Below are positions 46,101-56,184 of a stretch of DNA of 64,000 bases, one piece after another (position 1 is the first letter of the stretch; every line of letters begins with the position of its first letter). Under the pieces are notes generated by a model, which saw nothing but the letters and a program-made list of their open reading frames with translations, did no database searches and was not told the DNA's origin. The translations under genes and the position numbers were made by a program. Source of the DNA: Cliona cf. orientalis (taxonomy: Eukaryota > Porifera > Demospongiae > Clionaida > Clionaidae); contig OZ005694.1 of NCBI GenBank assembly GCA_963930775.1, forward strand, positions 8,448,899 to 8,512,898, given 5' to 3'.

Positions 46101-49100
46101 CCTCCCTCCCTCTTTCTCTCAGACTCTATTTGGTTCCAGTATGAAGAACAGGCAAGAGAGTCTGGACAGAGCCACTGGTACAGTATACATACACTTAGTA
46201 AAATTTGTGTCATTTTTGCTTAGCTTTTGCATGCTAAATAAGAATCTCATTTTCCAACCAGATCAAAGCTGCAATTAATTTTCTCTCCCCCCCCCCCCCC
46301 AAAATCATCTGTAGGTACTGTGATGTTCCTTCACTGGTTGGCAGGGATGATCTTCATCTTTTACCTTGCCTCGTTTGTGATGCTTCTCCGTGAGGTCCTT
46401 CGTCCTGGAGTGCTCTGGTTTCTTAGAAACCTTAACGACCAAAACTTCCATCCCATCAATGAGGCACGCATTCATACCTACACTGTATGTCTTACTATTA
46501 ATTTAATTAACTTTGCTCTCCTTAGATGATTAGCCTGCCATTGCAACGACATCTCAGGAGATTTGTACTATCGTGTGTAAGTCACTGTCGCATATTTTCT
46601 GTCGTGTATAAGTCACTCATGTATTTACTGTCGTGTGTAACTATCACGTATCAGCTAAAATTTGAACAATTGCTGTTGTATGTGTGGGGGTCACCATAGT
46701 AGTATACACTATACACACACGGTGTGCATTCATTGTCTTGTACATGTGTATATACAATACATAATAGTTATCTGACAGTAGTTGGGGTGCATGAGATGCA
46801 TGGTTGAATGCACCCCAATTACTGTCAGATAACTATTTTGTTGGTAGTTGACCTCTGTTCATCATTGGCCTACTTTATGATGACCCAACCCCTTCCCATA
46901 TAAAAACTTTGGTTGCTAGGCAACTACCAACAAACATGTGTACACCATACTATACTATGCACACACTCTCACAGATAATGTTTGGTGTGTGTGTGATGCT
47001 GATTCTACTAATTCCAAGTCGTCTCATTCCGTCTCTCTTCCCCTCCTTCCTCCCTTACAACCTCACCCTGACCGGCTCCGCCAACCCCCTCCGCGAGGTC
47101 CAATTGGAGCTCATCCTGCTCCAGTTTATCGTTCCCACGCTACTGGAGCACGGCAACTGTAGGGCGGGGCTAAAGTTTCTCATCAAGAGCTGGGCCGACC
47201 TCTCTGCCAGGATATTGTATGTCCGTATAATATTAAAGCTTTTTTTTTATCTAGTTACATGTAGTTCTGAAAATTGCTCCTTATTTTTGCTTTTTTGCAT
47301 GACTGGCAAGCACTTGGGTATTGATGAAAATTATTTTTCAACATGGCATGCACACACACAGTGGGCTGCACTCTTACCTGCTGGACAAGCCACAGACTGG
47401 GGTAAGTTTTTTTGGAGTAGAATAGGCTGTAAGTAACATGTTCTTTCTCCCCCTCCCTCCCCCCTCTTTCTCATCTCTCTCTCTATCTCTCTTTCCCTCC
47501 CTCCTTCTCTCTCTCTCTCTCTCTCTCTCTCCCTCCCCCTCTTTCTCATCTCTCTCTCTTTGCAGGGCAACTTGGTTGATCTCCATGGTAAAATTCTCCG
47601 CTATGTTGACTTCAACCCTGACCAGCAGGACCCAGTCTACACTGGACCACTACAAGTACTGGGGCCAGGATTTGCTCCGTTTAAACCTTACGTCAGACCA
47701 AATCGCTTCTACATCAGGGTAAGCCCATAGACTAACAAATGTCTACCCCCCCCCCCCAACATGCATAATATACACATGTAGCTTCTCAAATGCTCTTTTT
47801 GCATTGTTCAAATGCATGCATGTTACTGTATACATGTATATATTCATGTGTTTGCTTGTTAAGTATTGTGTTCTGTTTTATGCCAGTTCTCTCTCTTTTG
47901 TTAGATAACTGGTTTCCTCCTTTGCACGACTGCCACTGCTGTGCTCTTCAGTTCCATGCTTCTAATCACTCCAGGTCAGTAGTTTTGCTGCTGTCTTCCA
48001 GTTGAATAGAATATTACTGTATGCACCTATTAAATACATGTAGTTAAGTTCTACATGTATAATATAATTACACGTGCCCTTCCACACATACTCAAATACA
48101 CACTTGCACGTGCAGTTGCCATTGGTCGTTTTGTGATGGGTCTATTCTGGCTGACTAACCCGCCCGAGATCTACACGGCCGCCATCGGCCTCTACTTCCT
48201 CTGGCTTCTGGTTCGCGTCTCCATCTCCTTCTACGGCTATGTCACCGAGGGGACAGTCCAGGTCATGACCCAGGTGGCCTTCTGGGCGCTCCAAGCCATC
48301 AAGTGTGTCGTAGCTGGCTTCTTGCTGTTTGTCGTGGTGCCGCTGCTACTGGGCCACCTTGTCGATCTGTTTCTGTTGTCGCCACTCAGGGTGCCCACTG
48401 ATCGCACACCTATCTTCTATGCCAGTACTGTGAGTGAAGGTCAAAGTTGTTGATTTTTTTTAATTTATATCAATTGTATTGTATGCTGCAGGCAGCACCA
48501 CTATTAATGTCAGAAGTACATTATAATGTACTCCTGTCAGTGTGAATTTTAGCATTTTTTTAGTGATTGATCTCTCTCTCCTCTCCCTCTCTCTCTCCCC
48601 CTCTCCCCAACTCTCCCCACCCCTTCTAGGAATGGGCGCTGGGTCTCATGCACACTAAGTGCATGTGTGGTGCCATCTGGCTAACCAACATGCGCTTCAA
48701 GCAGAGGCTAGACCAGGTCTATCAAGCTGGAGTCAGGAATCTCGACCTTACCTTTGTCGTGAAGAAGGTGGCGTGGCCTGTGATAATGGTACTGTCTCTC
48801 TCCGTCATCGTACCCTACATCGTCTTCATGGGAGTCTGCCATGATCTAGGTACGTACGTGGACAAATGGCATTCATTTACAAAATCAATATACAGCTTTT
48901 TTCTTGTATGCATTGTGTGATAACCGCAGTGTGCTTAATAAGTCTTGCGTTTTGTTATTCGCTCTCTCTCCCTCTTTCGTTTCCTCTATCCTACAGGTAT
49001 TGTTTCGTACAACAATGCTCTCTTTCTCTACCGTTTCTTCTATCCATTCATTCTTCTCTCTCTCCTCACAACCATCGTGGTTCTGATCATTATCAAGCAG

Positions 49101-49309
49101 TGCAAAAGACTCTATAGACATGTCAGAAATGAAAAGTAGGTTGTCACGTACATAATTTTTATTACCATGCTTCTAAAAATTCACCCTTCGTACGTAGGTA
49201 TCTGATTGGTCGTCAGTTGGTGAACTACGCGAACCCTCCTCCCCCTATCTCAGTGCCAGAGGAGGAGGTTACCATGACAACACCCGTACAAGAAACCGGC
49301 GAACAATGA
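36018..49309 (+). CDS. MARCHF6: MARCHF6/TEB4 ER membrane RING-CH ubiquitin ligase
   Basis: More than 20 exons. Start [12 protein letters not shown] at 36018; stop TGA 49307-49309. The N-terminal RING-CH finger reads [18 protein letters not shown], then [13 protein letters not shown] and [11 protein letters not shown]. Two early membrane exons follow. After a 4.7-kb intron, six exons (42490-44620) encode a charged coiled-coil linker absent from the human protein as I recall it. Then come [20 protein letters not shown] and the multi-pass core with the family signatures [68 protein letters not shown] and [19 protein letters not shown]4/Doa10 proteins ubiquitinate ER proteins such as sterol-synthesis enzymes for degradation. 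The splice near 45654-45775 is uncertain. Confidence 0.93.
37056..37267. mobile_element. TACCGTATTTCTTC MITE (MARCHF6 intron)
   Basis: About 212 bp with inverted ends TACCGTATTTCTTCTAAAAA and TTTTTAGAAGAAATACGGTA. It contains the core GGCAAAGGTCGTCA in reverse. Closely related to 49605-49805. Confidence 0.85.
38619..38950. mobile_element. Pogo/Tigger-like MITE (MARCHF6 intron)
   Basis: The left end AGTTGAACGCCGCTTAATGG and right end (rc) CGGTGGAACCCCTCTAAAGC resemble the GAACC..GGACA ends of pogo-type transposons. No transposase frame is seen. Confidence 0.5.
39064..39203. repeat. Long palindrome (MARCHF6 intron)
   Basis: TAGTTAGACACTGTTTAG and CTAAACAGTGTCTAACTA are the outer ends of a 140-bp imperfect palindrome. 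TTTCTACGTGATTTAGAAGA and its reverse complement lie inside. A related single arm plus downstream sequence recurs at 59886-60075. Confidence 0.75.
39462..39942. mobile_element. TACCGTACTCGC MITE with small open frame (MARCHF6 intron)
   Basis: About 481 bp. Ends TACCGTACTCGCTCTAATTA and GGATAATTAGAGCGAGTACGGTA are inverted and TA-flanked. A minus-strand frame inside (from 39704; [16 protein letters not shown]) resembles no transposase I know and may be captured sequence or chance. Confidence 0.75.
40228..42069 (-). CDS. Nested intronless cysteine-rich multi-pass membrane protein
   Basis: A single frame of 613 aa on the strand opposite MARCHF6, inside its largest intron. A signal peptide ([16 protein letters not shown]) precedes a Cys-rich ectodomain of about 150 residues. 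That domain has EGF-like spacing near its end ([20 protein letters not shown], then CSDC). About seven to eight hydrophobic segments follow, for example [77 protein letters not shown] and the last near [20 protein letters not shown]. The cytosolic tail is acidic with LL motifs. I associate this architecture with large sponge gene families; that is recollection, not a search. A receptor or sensor role is possible but unproven. Confidence 0.8.
   Translation of the reverse strand: MAIFPIQLIIILCMNFCLGSIALKLPQGKRQTLNTNSNIESKNFDFKQPSCPPWKYHKHHNSSCECGDSIHDIVLCSEDGNSVSLLTCHCMSYSDHSDMMLVGDCPYLCTNDFYTDISKNTDISDLCNRDIQQNREGQMCGKCLDNFAPSPYSYSFECSDCSNYEYNWIKYIAMAYIPLTIFFLVVIMFRLNAISPSMNSFILVSQVVSCPSVSSLMSEYVRFLDTNGLYLNVGYRGASVVYGMWNLDFFRAIYRPFCLHPGISILQTMCLDYIIAVYPLMLVILVYLLIKLHERCEMVQFLWRPAARLLFCVSQQWENISNSLIQAFGTFILLSYVKIINVSFDILMPVQLYNVSGQAVGLYVYYNGSQEYFGRDHLPYAVLAIFMFTTFNLMPLLLLCLYPCRCFQSCLNCCRLNSQVLRTFMDAFQGCYKFEPYDCRYWAAFCLFLRISILLIFALTQSGYFVLVLGIFLVFVTSFLLVVRPYRESVYTIIDSVISLSSILSCFSAAGFSLASFDQRYAPFVGIMFSIGVLFPPTYAFLLLIKTITPNNLLVISKRYILRKILRREDRLQRSESVEEPLLREIDDREEPEDLQLLGDRDAHHNCSSLDYK
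42662..42785. repeat. GAATGCAAG repeat, copy 1 (MARCHF6 intron)
   Basis: TAATAGAATGCAAGCTAAAA..TTTCTGGTAAAGGTCGTCACG..CATTAAGATACACTATGAAA. Close copy of 60669-60795, with AGAAYGCAA at both ends. Confidence 0.75.
44679..45103. mobile_element. 425-bp TACCGTATT MITE, copy 2 (MARCHF6 intron)
   Basis: Same length as 26175-26599. By eye it differs only at two adjacent bases in the left end and one inside (GAGTGAACG versus GAGTAAACG). This suggests recent movement. Confidence 0.85.
46764..46836. repeat. GGGGTGCA hairpin element, copy C
   Basis: The core TTGGGGTGCATGAGATGCAT..TGCACCCCAA is embedded in a further palindrome, ATAGTTATCTGACAGT/ACTGTCAGATAACTAT, not shared with copies A and B. Confidence 0.75.
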
Positions 49310-49881
49310 AGAAGACGGCATGTTATGTAATTATAATATTATTATAATAATATATAATATAGTTGTGCTGCTTCAGGATATTTTGTCATAATGATTTTTA
49401 ACGTTTACATCACACTTATAATAATATTATATTCCTAGACACGATTGTTAGCTAATGCCTTGCGTATTGCACGTTACATTTTGTAAGTTCATGTTACTGA
49501 AAACATTGAGCACATCTTTGCTGATTCATGATCGTTTGTTGATTTTGTTTGTGTCATGTCCATTAGTGTTTGTATACCTACGCTAAATCTTTCCACAATA
49601 ATAATACCGTATTTCTTCTAAAAATTCGGCCCTTCTAATTATTCGGCACCTTTTACCGATTCTCTAATTTTTCGGCAAAGGTCGTCATGCGTATATGCTA
49701 TAAACGGGAATGGAATGCGGATGCAGACAGAATGTTGAATATTAACCTCTAAAAATTCGGCGCAGCTAAAGCTTTTCATGCCGAATTTTTAGAAGAAATA
49801 TGGTATTATTATTATAGCAACAGAATTATTAATGAAGATTTTTGGATACATACGTACGTATACTAGAATCTGATGCATATT
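49310..49881. other. Intergenic region between convergent MARCHF6 and WDR88-like gene
   Basis: AT-rich 3' flanks with one MITE (49605-49805). No gene is seen. Confidence 0.5.
49605..49805. mobile_element. TACCGTATTTCTTC MITE (intergenic)
   Basis: About 201 bp. Inverted ends TACCGTATTTCTTCTAAAAA/TTTTTAGAAGAAATATGGTA, with the internal core GGCAAAGGTCGTCATGCGTA. Same family as 37056-37267. Confidence 0.85.
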
Positions 49882-52800
49882 CTAGCTATAGTTATCCACA
49901 GAGAACTTTCGGCTTGGATCTCTCAGACGACAAAATACACAGAGCTGCTGTTGCTGTCTTACTGATGAAATCCCCCTGGTGATTGGTAGACTACCACCAT
50001 CACTCTTGTCAATGTTATTCACTTCTCCTCCTCCAGCATTACTCTGAGCAGCAGATCTTGAGCCTGTGGTTGATAGGTTTTGAGAACTACTGTACACTGG
50101 GGAGAACATCTTCTCACACTTGGAACACTGCAGATAAAATAAATTCATATCCAGCTTATAATATTATAGGCCTTCCTATATTATAATTATTTATTTCAAT
50201 AAAATATCATAATATTAAATATTATGTTACATGTGAGGCTAGTAAGTTACAGCAGCTTTTGTACCTGAACCAGTTCCACTGTATTTGGATCTTTCTGTTT
50301 CACCATTTTGTTGTAGTGCTGACTGCCAGTTTCTGTGTTCCAAACCCTCACAACACCACTCTAGACATGCCATGATTATTATAAGAATATTTTTAGTGAT
50401 AGCTGGGATGCACATCACCCCCCTATATAGCAGGATGATAGGCAACCGTATATTATTATAGCTGGGATTAGGTAGGTTTGCCTGAGCAGGCAATGGGATG
50501 GTGATTGGTATAATATAGTAGAAGATAAAGCTACTGAATTTCTTAATTTTAAGGAATGCCAACCTTGTCGCAACTGACTGCCCACTTTTTATTCTCTCCA
50601 AATTTGACATCTTTGATCCATGCTTCATGTCCCTTTGTAAAATTAATAAAACAATAATCATGCAATAGCTAAAATAACTAATAGACAATTAATAGGATAA
50701 CCTTATAGGAGTTTTTTAATTGGTAGTTATTCATATTCCACACATTGACTTGCATATCATAGCCACTTGATACCAGCAGTGAACCTATAATAATAATAAT
50801 ACATCACAGTAATACAATTATTGTATATAGACAGTCACGGGATTGTGAGGAAGATGTAATTTATTAAACTCACCATCCTTGGAGAAGTCACAGCCACTGA
50901 CGCAGCCATCGTGCTGGAGGAGAGCAACTGGACCACAAGCTCTACAATGTCACGCAATCATCAATTTTTCAAATCCATGCAAACGAAATGATCATGGCAT
51001 TATATTTTAATATTAACCCTTGGCACATGTGCCGTGAGGTTAGTAGCTAGATCCTATATACCTGTAGGTTCCAATTGCCACATCGTACACCAGTAGTGTC
51101 TTGTCCCACGAACCAGTCACAAGAAAGTGAGAGTTGTAAGAGAATGCACACGAACTGACTATATTGACATGATCACTGCAAAAACAAGAGCCGCGTTGAA
51201 AAAAATTATTATAGTACGTATGTAAGTGTGGAAAGGGAGGGGTCTGGGTTCAAGACTATACGTATGTACAGGATAGCTAGTGGTATATAACTTGAATGAA
51301 CAAAATAGACATAAATTTAGGTACATGTAATAATAATATTATTTTATAACCACACACCACATAATTATAATATTAATTTTGATCGTACCTCAAATTGAGA
51401 AGTCTGTTGTTTGTCCTGATGTCCCAGACAGCTGCAGTTTGGTCCATGGAACACGTGCACACATTATGACCGTTGGGAGAAACACGACAGCAAGTGATAG
51501 TATTGGAATGAGCTGCACATGTGAAGAGTCATATTTATGCGCCATTGAATGCGCGCGCATATTATAGGGGGAACTGGGGGGTGGAGCTGGATAGTGCTTG
51601 ACTATTTCTAATTAATGAGCACTGTCTGACAAACACAAGATCTGTCACCTCTGAGATCGCTTGAACATGTCAAGTCGTGGACGGGGAAGAGGTGGTATTG
51701 GCCACGGTGCCGGCGCGTCAAGACCAGGTGGGGGCGCTGCGTCTGCTGGAGGAGGAGGAGGTGGCCGGCCAAAAACACCAGGCAGTATCAAGGAACTTGG
51801 CACTTACCTGCGCTCTCTAAATGACTCGAATTTCCCAGCATACGGCGATATGTTCGCAGAAATGGTGCTGAGCTATTCTAAAAAGGGGACAGAGCGACTC
51901 CAAGAAGTTGTGGAGCTGATTTTCGACACCACGGTCCAGAGCCGAGAGTATGCCGAGCTTGGAGCAAAGGTGTGCGAAAAGATAGTCAAAGACTGCGTGG
52001 GAGACGAAGCTGAAAAGAAAGCACTCCGTGGAGAATTTAGGAAGCTTCTCTTTCAAAAGTTTCAATACAACTACAAGAACAAAGAAGCGATGCGAGTGCA
52101 ATCGGTCGAGGCTTGGTTGGCAATATTTGCCTTCATGTGTGAGGTTTCGCCCAGGGTTCGAGTGGGGGAGACGCCTTTTGTCCCCTTGAGTAAGGCAATT
52201 TTATCCACCATAGAGTTCCTTTTGGAACAAGAGGACGTACTGTTTGATGAAATCGACTGCATCTGTAACTCCCTCAAAGTGTGTGGTAAAGGAATAGAAG
52301 AACAGTGTCCAGAGAAATTCAAGGAGATCTTCACCGAGTTGCGAAAGAAACTGATATTTGGCAAGAACGGCCGCCAAGCTAGATGTTCAATACTAGAGCT
52401 GATCGAGTACAGATACATGCACTGGAGCGATCCCAATAACACTCTGTTGGACTTTTACGCTGATGCGATGGCAGACGCTGCCGCTGAAGACACACTGGAG
52501 GATCGGGGCTAAAGGGAACTTCGTCAGTGATTTGTGACATATATGGTATAATGATATTATTATGTGTACAGTCAAGAGTAGATACATGTATAATCTATTA
52601 TACTCTTGTTCAGTATGATTATGTAAGTGTGTACGGTAGTTAAAAGCTTTTTTTTCACCTTGCTGTTGATTTTATATTTACCATCTCCACTGCCTTTCTA
52701 GTAGACTTTATTACCATGACATTGTAACTTTTGAATAAACTTTAGTATGGATAATTATGAGCTCCACAATAATAATAATTATCACACAGAATGTATGCCC

Positions 52801-54051
52801 CCAGGTATTACACAATTAAAAATTAATGTAAGTCATTCGAATTCATAGGTGCAAAATTAAATAATATTATATACATGACATTGTACCTTTGACTGTCTTC
52901 ACTGGTTTATTGATCCTAGTGTCCCACGTGCAGTAGGTACCATCTTCCAGACCAACTACGACCACAGCTGCTGCACTGCTAGGCTGAGCTGGGCAGAAGT
53001 CACAACTGGTAGCCAAGGACTCATGGCTCCCTAGCCACTGCAGGGGGGGGGGGGGGATAATTAAATCTATGATTGTATAATACATAGATAGGCTAAAAAA
53101 TAAAGTGACAAATAATTATTATTGATAGTTGTGATAGTTCATTCCTTCATTCTAGATCTTCCGAAAATTCATCATAGATATTATATGATATAATTACTAG
53201 CTTGCACAGCATAGCTAGTCTCATAATAAATCTAAGATTTGCTTTACCTGTTGTTTTCCACTGTGGATGTCCCAGAGCCTAGCTGTCTTGTCCCAAGAAG
53301 CGGACAATAGTCTATCTTCACCGCCCTCCGATTGGAACGGAACACGACAGTCCACTACAGCATGGCAATGACCACACAGCTCATGAAGCCTTCTTCCAGT
53401 CAATGCACTCTGCAAAATTAATGCTACCTATATATGTTATTTTGAAAGGGACATTAATTTATAACATGGTTTAATATAGCCTCAACTTGTTCCCATAGGC
53501 ACTTCAGTTAATGATCTCATGACCCAGCATGCCTACATCTAGGAAGCTAGAGTCACATGAAACAGCCAAATATTAATGCATTCCAGCAAAATAACTCTAG
53601 CTGCCAGTCTTGCAAGTCACCAGACCCTCTCCTCTTGTGTATAGGGTCTGGCCGGCTCAGAGAGACTACTAATAGGCTAGGGAGTAGTCTCGTTTATATC
53701 CGGATCCAGAGCTGGGGAGGTGGGAGTGGTCTGGTACACGAGACTAGGGGATGGGTCAGTATCACCCTTACAAAATAACACTAATTATAGACTGTGACAG
53801 TGAGACATCTAGAGATTCATAGCATAAATGCCATGGGACTAACCCAGAGAATGATTTTTGTATCATGAGAAGCTGTAACGATAGTGGAGTCGTTGTGGAT
53901 GAGTGAACAGCTTGATATGCAGCCTTGATGGGCATAAAATTCTTGTATCTTTTCACCTGTGATATTAATTAAAGCGATTAAATTTTAATTCTATAGGGGC
54001 TGGCTCACACTCGATGGCCACTAACTGACCTTTTGGGTCGTGCTTCGACAT
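49882..54051 (-). CDS. WDR88: WD40-repeat protein, WDR88-like
   Basis: Exons on the minus strand run from ATG 54051 (MSKHDPKG, exon 54030-54051) through 53844-53956, about 53253-53411, about 52888-53041, about 51389-51511 and shorter exons to TAG 49882-49884. WD repeats are plain: CSLIHNDSTIVTASHDTKII, DRLLSASWDKTARLWDI, VVVGLEDGTYCTWDTRINKP, HNVCTCSMDQTAAVWDIRT, HFLVTGSWDKTLLVYDVA, YDMQVNVWNM and WAVSCDK..GVVRVWN, so six or seven blades. After the propeller comes a short C-terminal module with CSKCEKMF and LCVFCRLRD, two CxxC pairs as I recall at the end of WDR88. That pairing is why I favour WDR88. WD40 propellers are binding scaffolds; the partner is unknown. One intron carries a nested antisense MIF4G gene. 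Confidence 0.7.
51667..52512 (+). CDS. Nested intronless MIF4G-domain protein (CTIF/MIF4GD/PAIP1-like)
   Basis: A single frame of 281 aa beginning at ATG 51667 (MSSRGRGRGGIGHG), opposite to and inside a WDR88-like intron. The first 35 residues are Arg/Gly-rich, an RGG-type RNA-binding tail. The rest is an all-helical MIF4G fold: IKELGTYLRSLNDSNF, MVLSYSKKGTERLQEVVELI, YAELGAKVCEKIVKD, EFRKLLFQKFQYNYKNKE, DEIDCICNSLKVCGKGIEEQ and ARCSILELIEYRYMHW. The C-terminus is acidic. MIF4G proteins bridge mRNA caps or poly(A)-binding protein to translation factors; the ELIEYR region resembles CTIF, PAIP1 and MIF4GD. Lack of introns suggests a retrocopy, but the intact frame argues for function. Confidence 0.8.
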   Translation: MSSRGRGRGGIGHGAGASRPGGGAASAGGGGGGRPKTPGSIKELGTYLRSLNDSNFPAYGDMFAEMVLSYSKKGTERLQEVVELIFDTTVQSREYAELGAKVCEKIVKDCVGDEAEKKALRGEFRKLLFQKFQYNYKNKEAMRVQSVEAWLAIFAFMCEVSPRVRVGETPFVPLSKAILSTIEFLLEQEDVLFDEIDCICNSLKVCGKGIEEQCPEKFKEIFTELRKKLIFGKNGRQARCSILELIEYRYMHWSDPNNTLLDFYADAMADAAAEDTLEDRG

Positions 54052-54301
54052 GGTGCGCTTTATTTGAGATTCGTTTGCCACAATAGTCGTTAACGTTACG
54101 GCGACCTGCCCCGCCCACAACCAGAATCATGCGCGCGCGATACCCAGATGATGAATCCAAGCTAAAACCTACCGAACCGGTTTGCATGGTGCGTGACTCG
54201 ACTACATTGCTGATATCAATGCCAACTCCAACAACTATTAAACTGCATTGCTTCCGGGAGGCGACGATTGCCTAGCGTACATTCTACCTCGGGTCTTAGT
54301 G
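54052..54301. promoter_or_regulatory. Bidirectional promoter WDR88-like/PDPR
   Basis: 250 bp between divergent starts. GC-rich with GCGCGCGCGA near 54130. No TATA box is evident. Confidence 0.5.
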
Positions 54302-56144
54302 ATGTGGCGAGCGGCAAGTTTCGGTAGAGGCGCGTGGAGTCTTAAACCGCAGTTGATTGACAGCCGCAGCAAACCTTTCTTGTTGGTCCCGAGAAACTCC
54401 AGGTCAGTATAAGCTACCTATTCAGGTATTTGTGCAATTTACTTACGCAGTTTCGAATCAAAATTAATGCACACTGACTATATACAAAAGTATGCCACTA
54501 GTGACGTGGTTGGTAGTGGAACGATAGTGAGTCATTTACTATTAACATTGCATAATAAATTTTTGTCCAGGGCATTACGTAAGGCCACTGTAACTTAAAT
54601 ACTTGTTTCCCGTCCCGGTCTCCTATGCCTATATAGCACCTGGAGAGCTGAAGCATACGGGCAAGGCGGTCGTTATTCATTATTCATTATGTATGAATAT
54701 CATTATATAATCACTAAACCTTGCCCACTTCCTGTGGTTTACAAGGAACATGACCAATTGGCCTGCTATATACCATATGGTGGGTAATTTTCGTGGAAAG
54801 TCCGAAAAGGCCCTCAAAATAAATTTCGTGATAGCAACCAGTCCTGGGGCGTGGCACTGCTGCACAAGCGATGATGTAATCAATACACGCGCTCGCGATC
54901 TTCTTACTATGCCATACCTACAGAGACTTGGACAAAAGGCATGAGATAGAAGAATATTAGTGTCGAAGACGCTATCAGCTGGATGACAGTGGCTACTGTT
55001 GCTTGCTAACACTGGAAAGTGTTGGCCGCGCTGCCACGATGTTTATGGTCACGCCCATCATCATGGACTCGCATAGTACCATATCACCGTAGGCATTAAT
55101 TTTCGTGGGTGGGAAAATTTCGTGACTGCCAAGTCAACCACGAAAATAACGAAAATTAGCACCCCATGAAATTACCCGCCATACGGTATATAGCAATGCA
55201 TAATGAATTTTGAGGCGGCTACAAAATAAGCATGCAGGCTGGTGATGGCAAACAATGAATCAAGTTACAGTGGCCTAAACACTATAATAATATGCCTGCA
55301 TGTATTATTAAGTGGTAACAGCTTCTCTACTGTTAAAGACCAAAGTGAGATAATCACTTTGAATGGGGGGGGGGGAGGGGGTGTTAATTTCTATTTTTTT
55401 TAACGCTCTCTCTCTCTCTCTCTCTCTCCAATTTGATGTTAATATTAGTACTGATGCACTGCCCTCTGTTAACGGATCAAATGGCCCAAATCGGAGGGAA
55501 AGGCCCCTTCCCAGTGCTGCACAGGTTGTCGTCTGTGGTGGAGGAGTCGTGGGGTCATCCGTTGCCTACCACCTCCCCAAATATGGCTTCAGTGATGTCG
55601 TACTCTTGGAGCAGGGAAGGTGAATAGCTATGTGGATTTGATTGATGAGTATAGTAATATTATTATATTGTGTGCTATGATTGGATACTACACTGATCGA
55701 TTACGGTAGCTATTATACAGAGGGAGGACAGGGTGAGTATATATTTGGCATCATCGTATCCCATAATTTAACAATGTTATAATAATAGTAGTGATATGAA
55801 TATCGTTTATATTATAGGGATGGATACGGAAATTTGTGAAGGGGGATTATTATTACTAGTACTGATACACCTCATCAGAAAGAGGGAGAGGAGGGAAAGT
55901 ATATAATAATAATTATTATTGCTGGTATCATCCCTTAAATAGTAGAGTGACCACACACTTATGAAGGAACATTAATTTTAATAATTTTAATATCCTTTCA
56001 CTAATTAGCTTGAGTTGTGGTACAACATGGCATGCGGCTGGGCTGCTTGGTAAGAGCAGAGGCTCAAGAGCACACACCAAAATCACCTCATACTCCAACG
56101 AACTCTACGCCAGACTGGAGGAGGAGACTGGCCTGGGGACAGGT

Positions 56145-56184
<40 letters not shown>

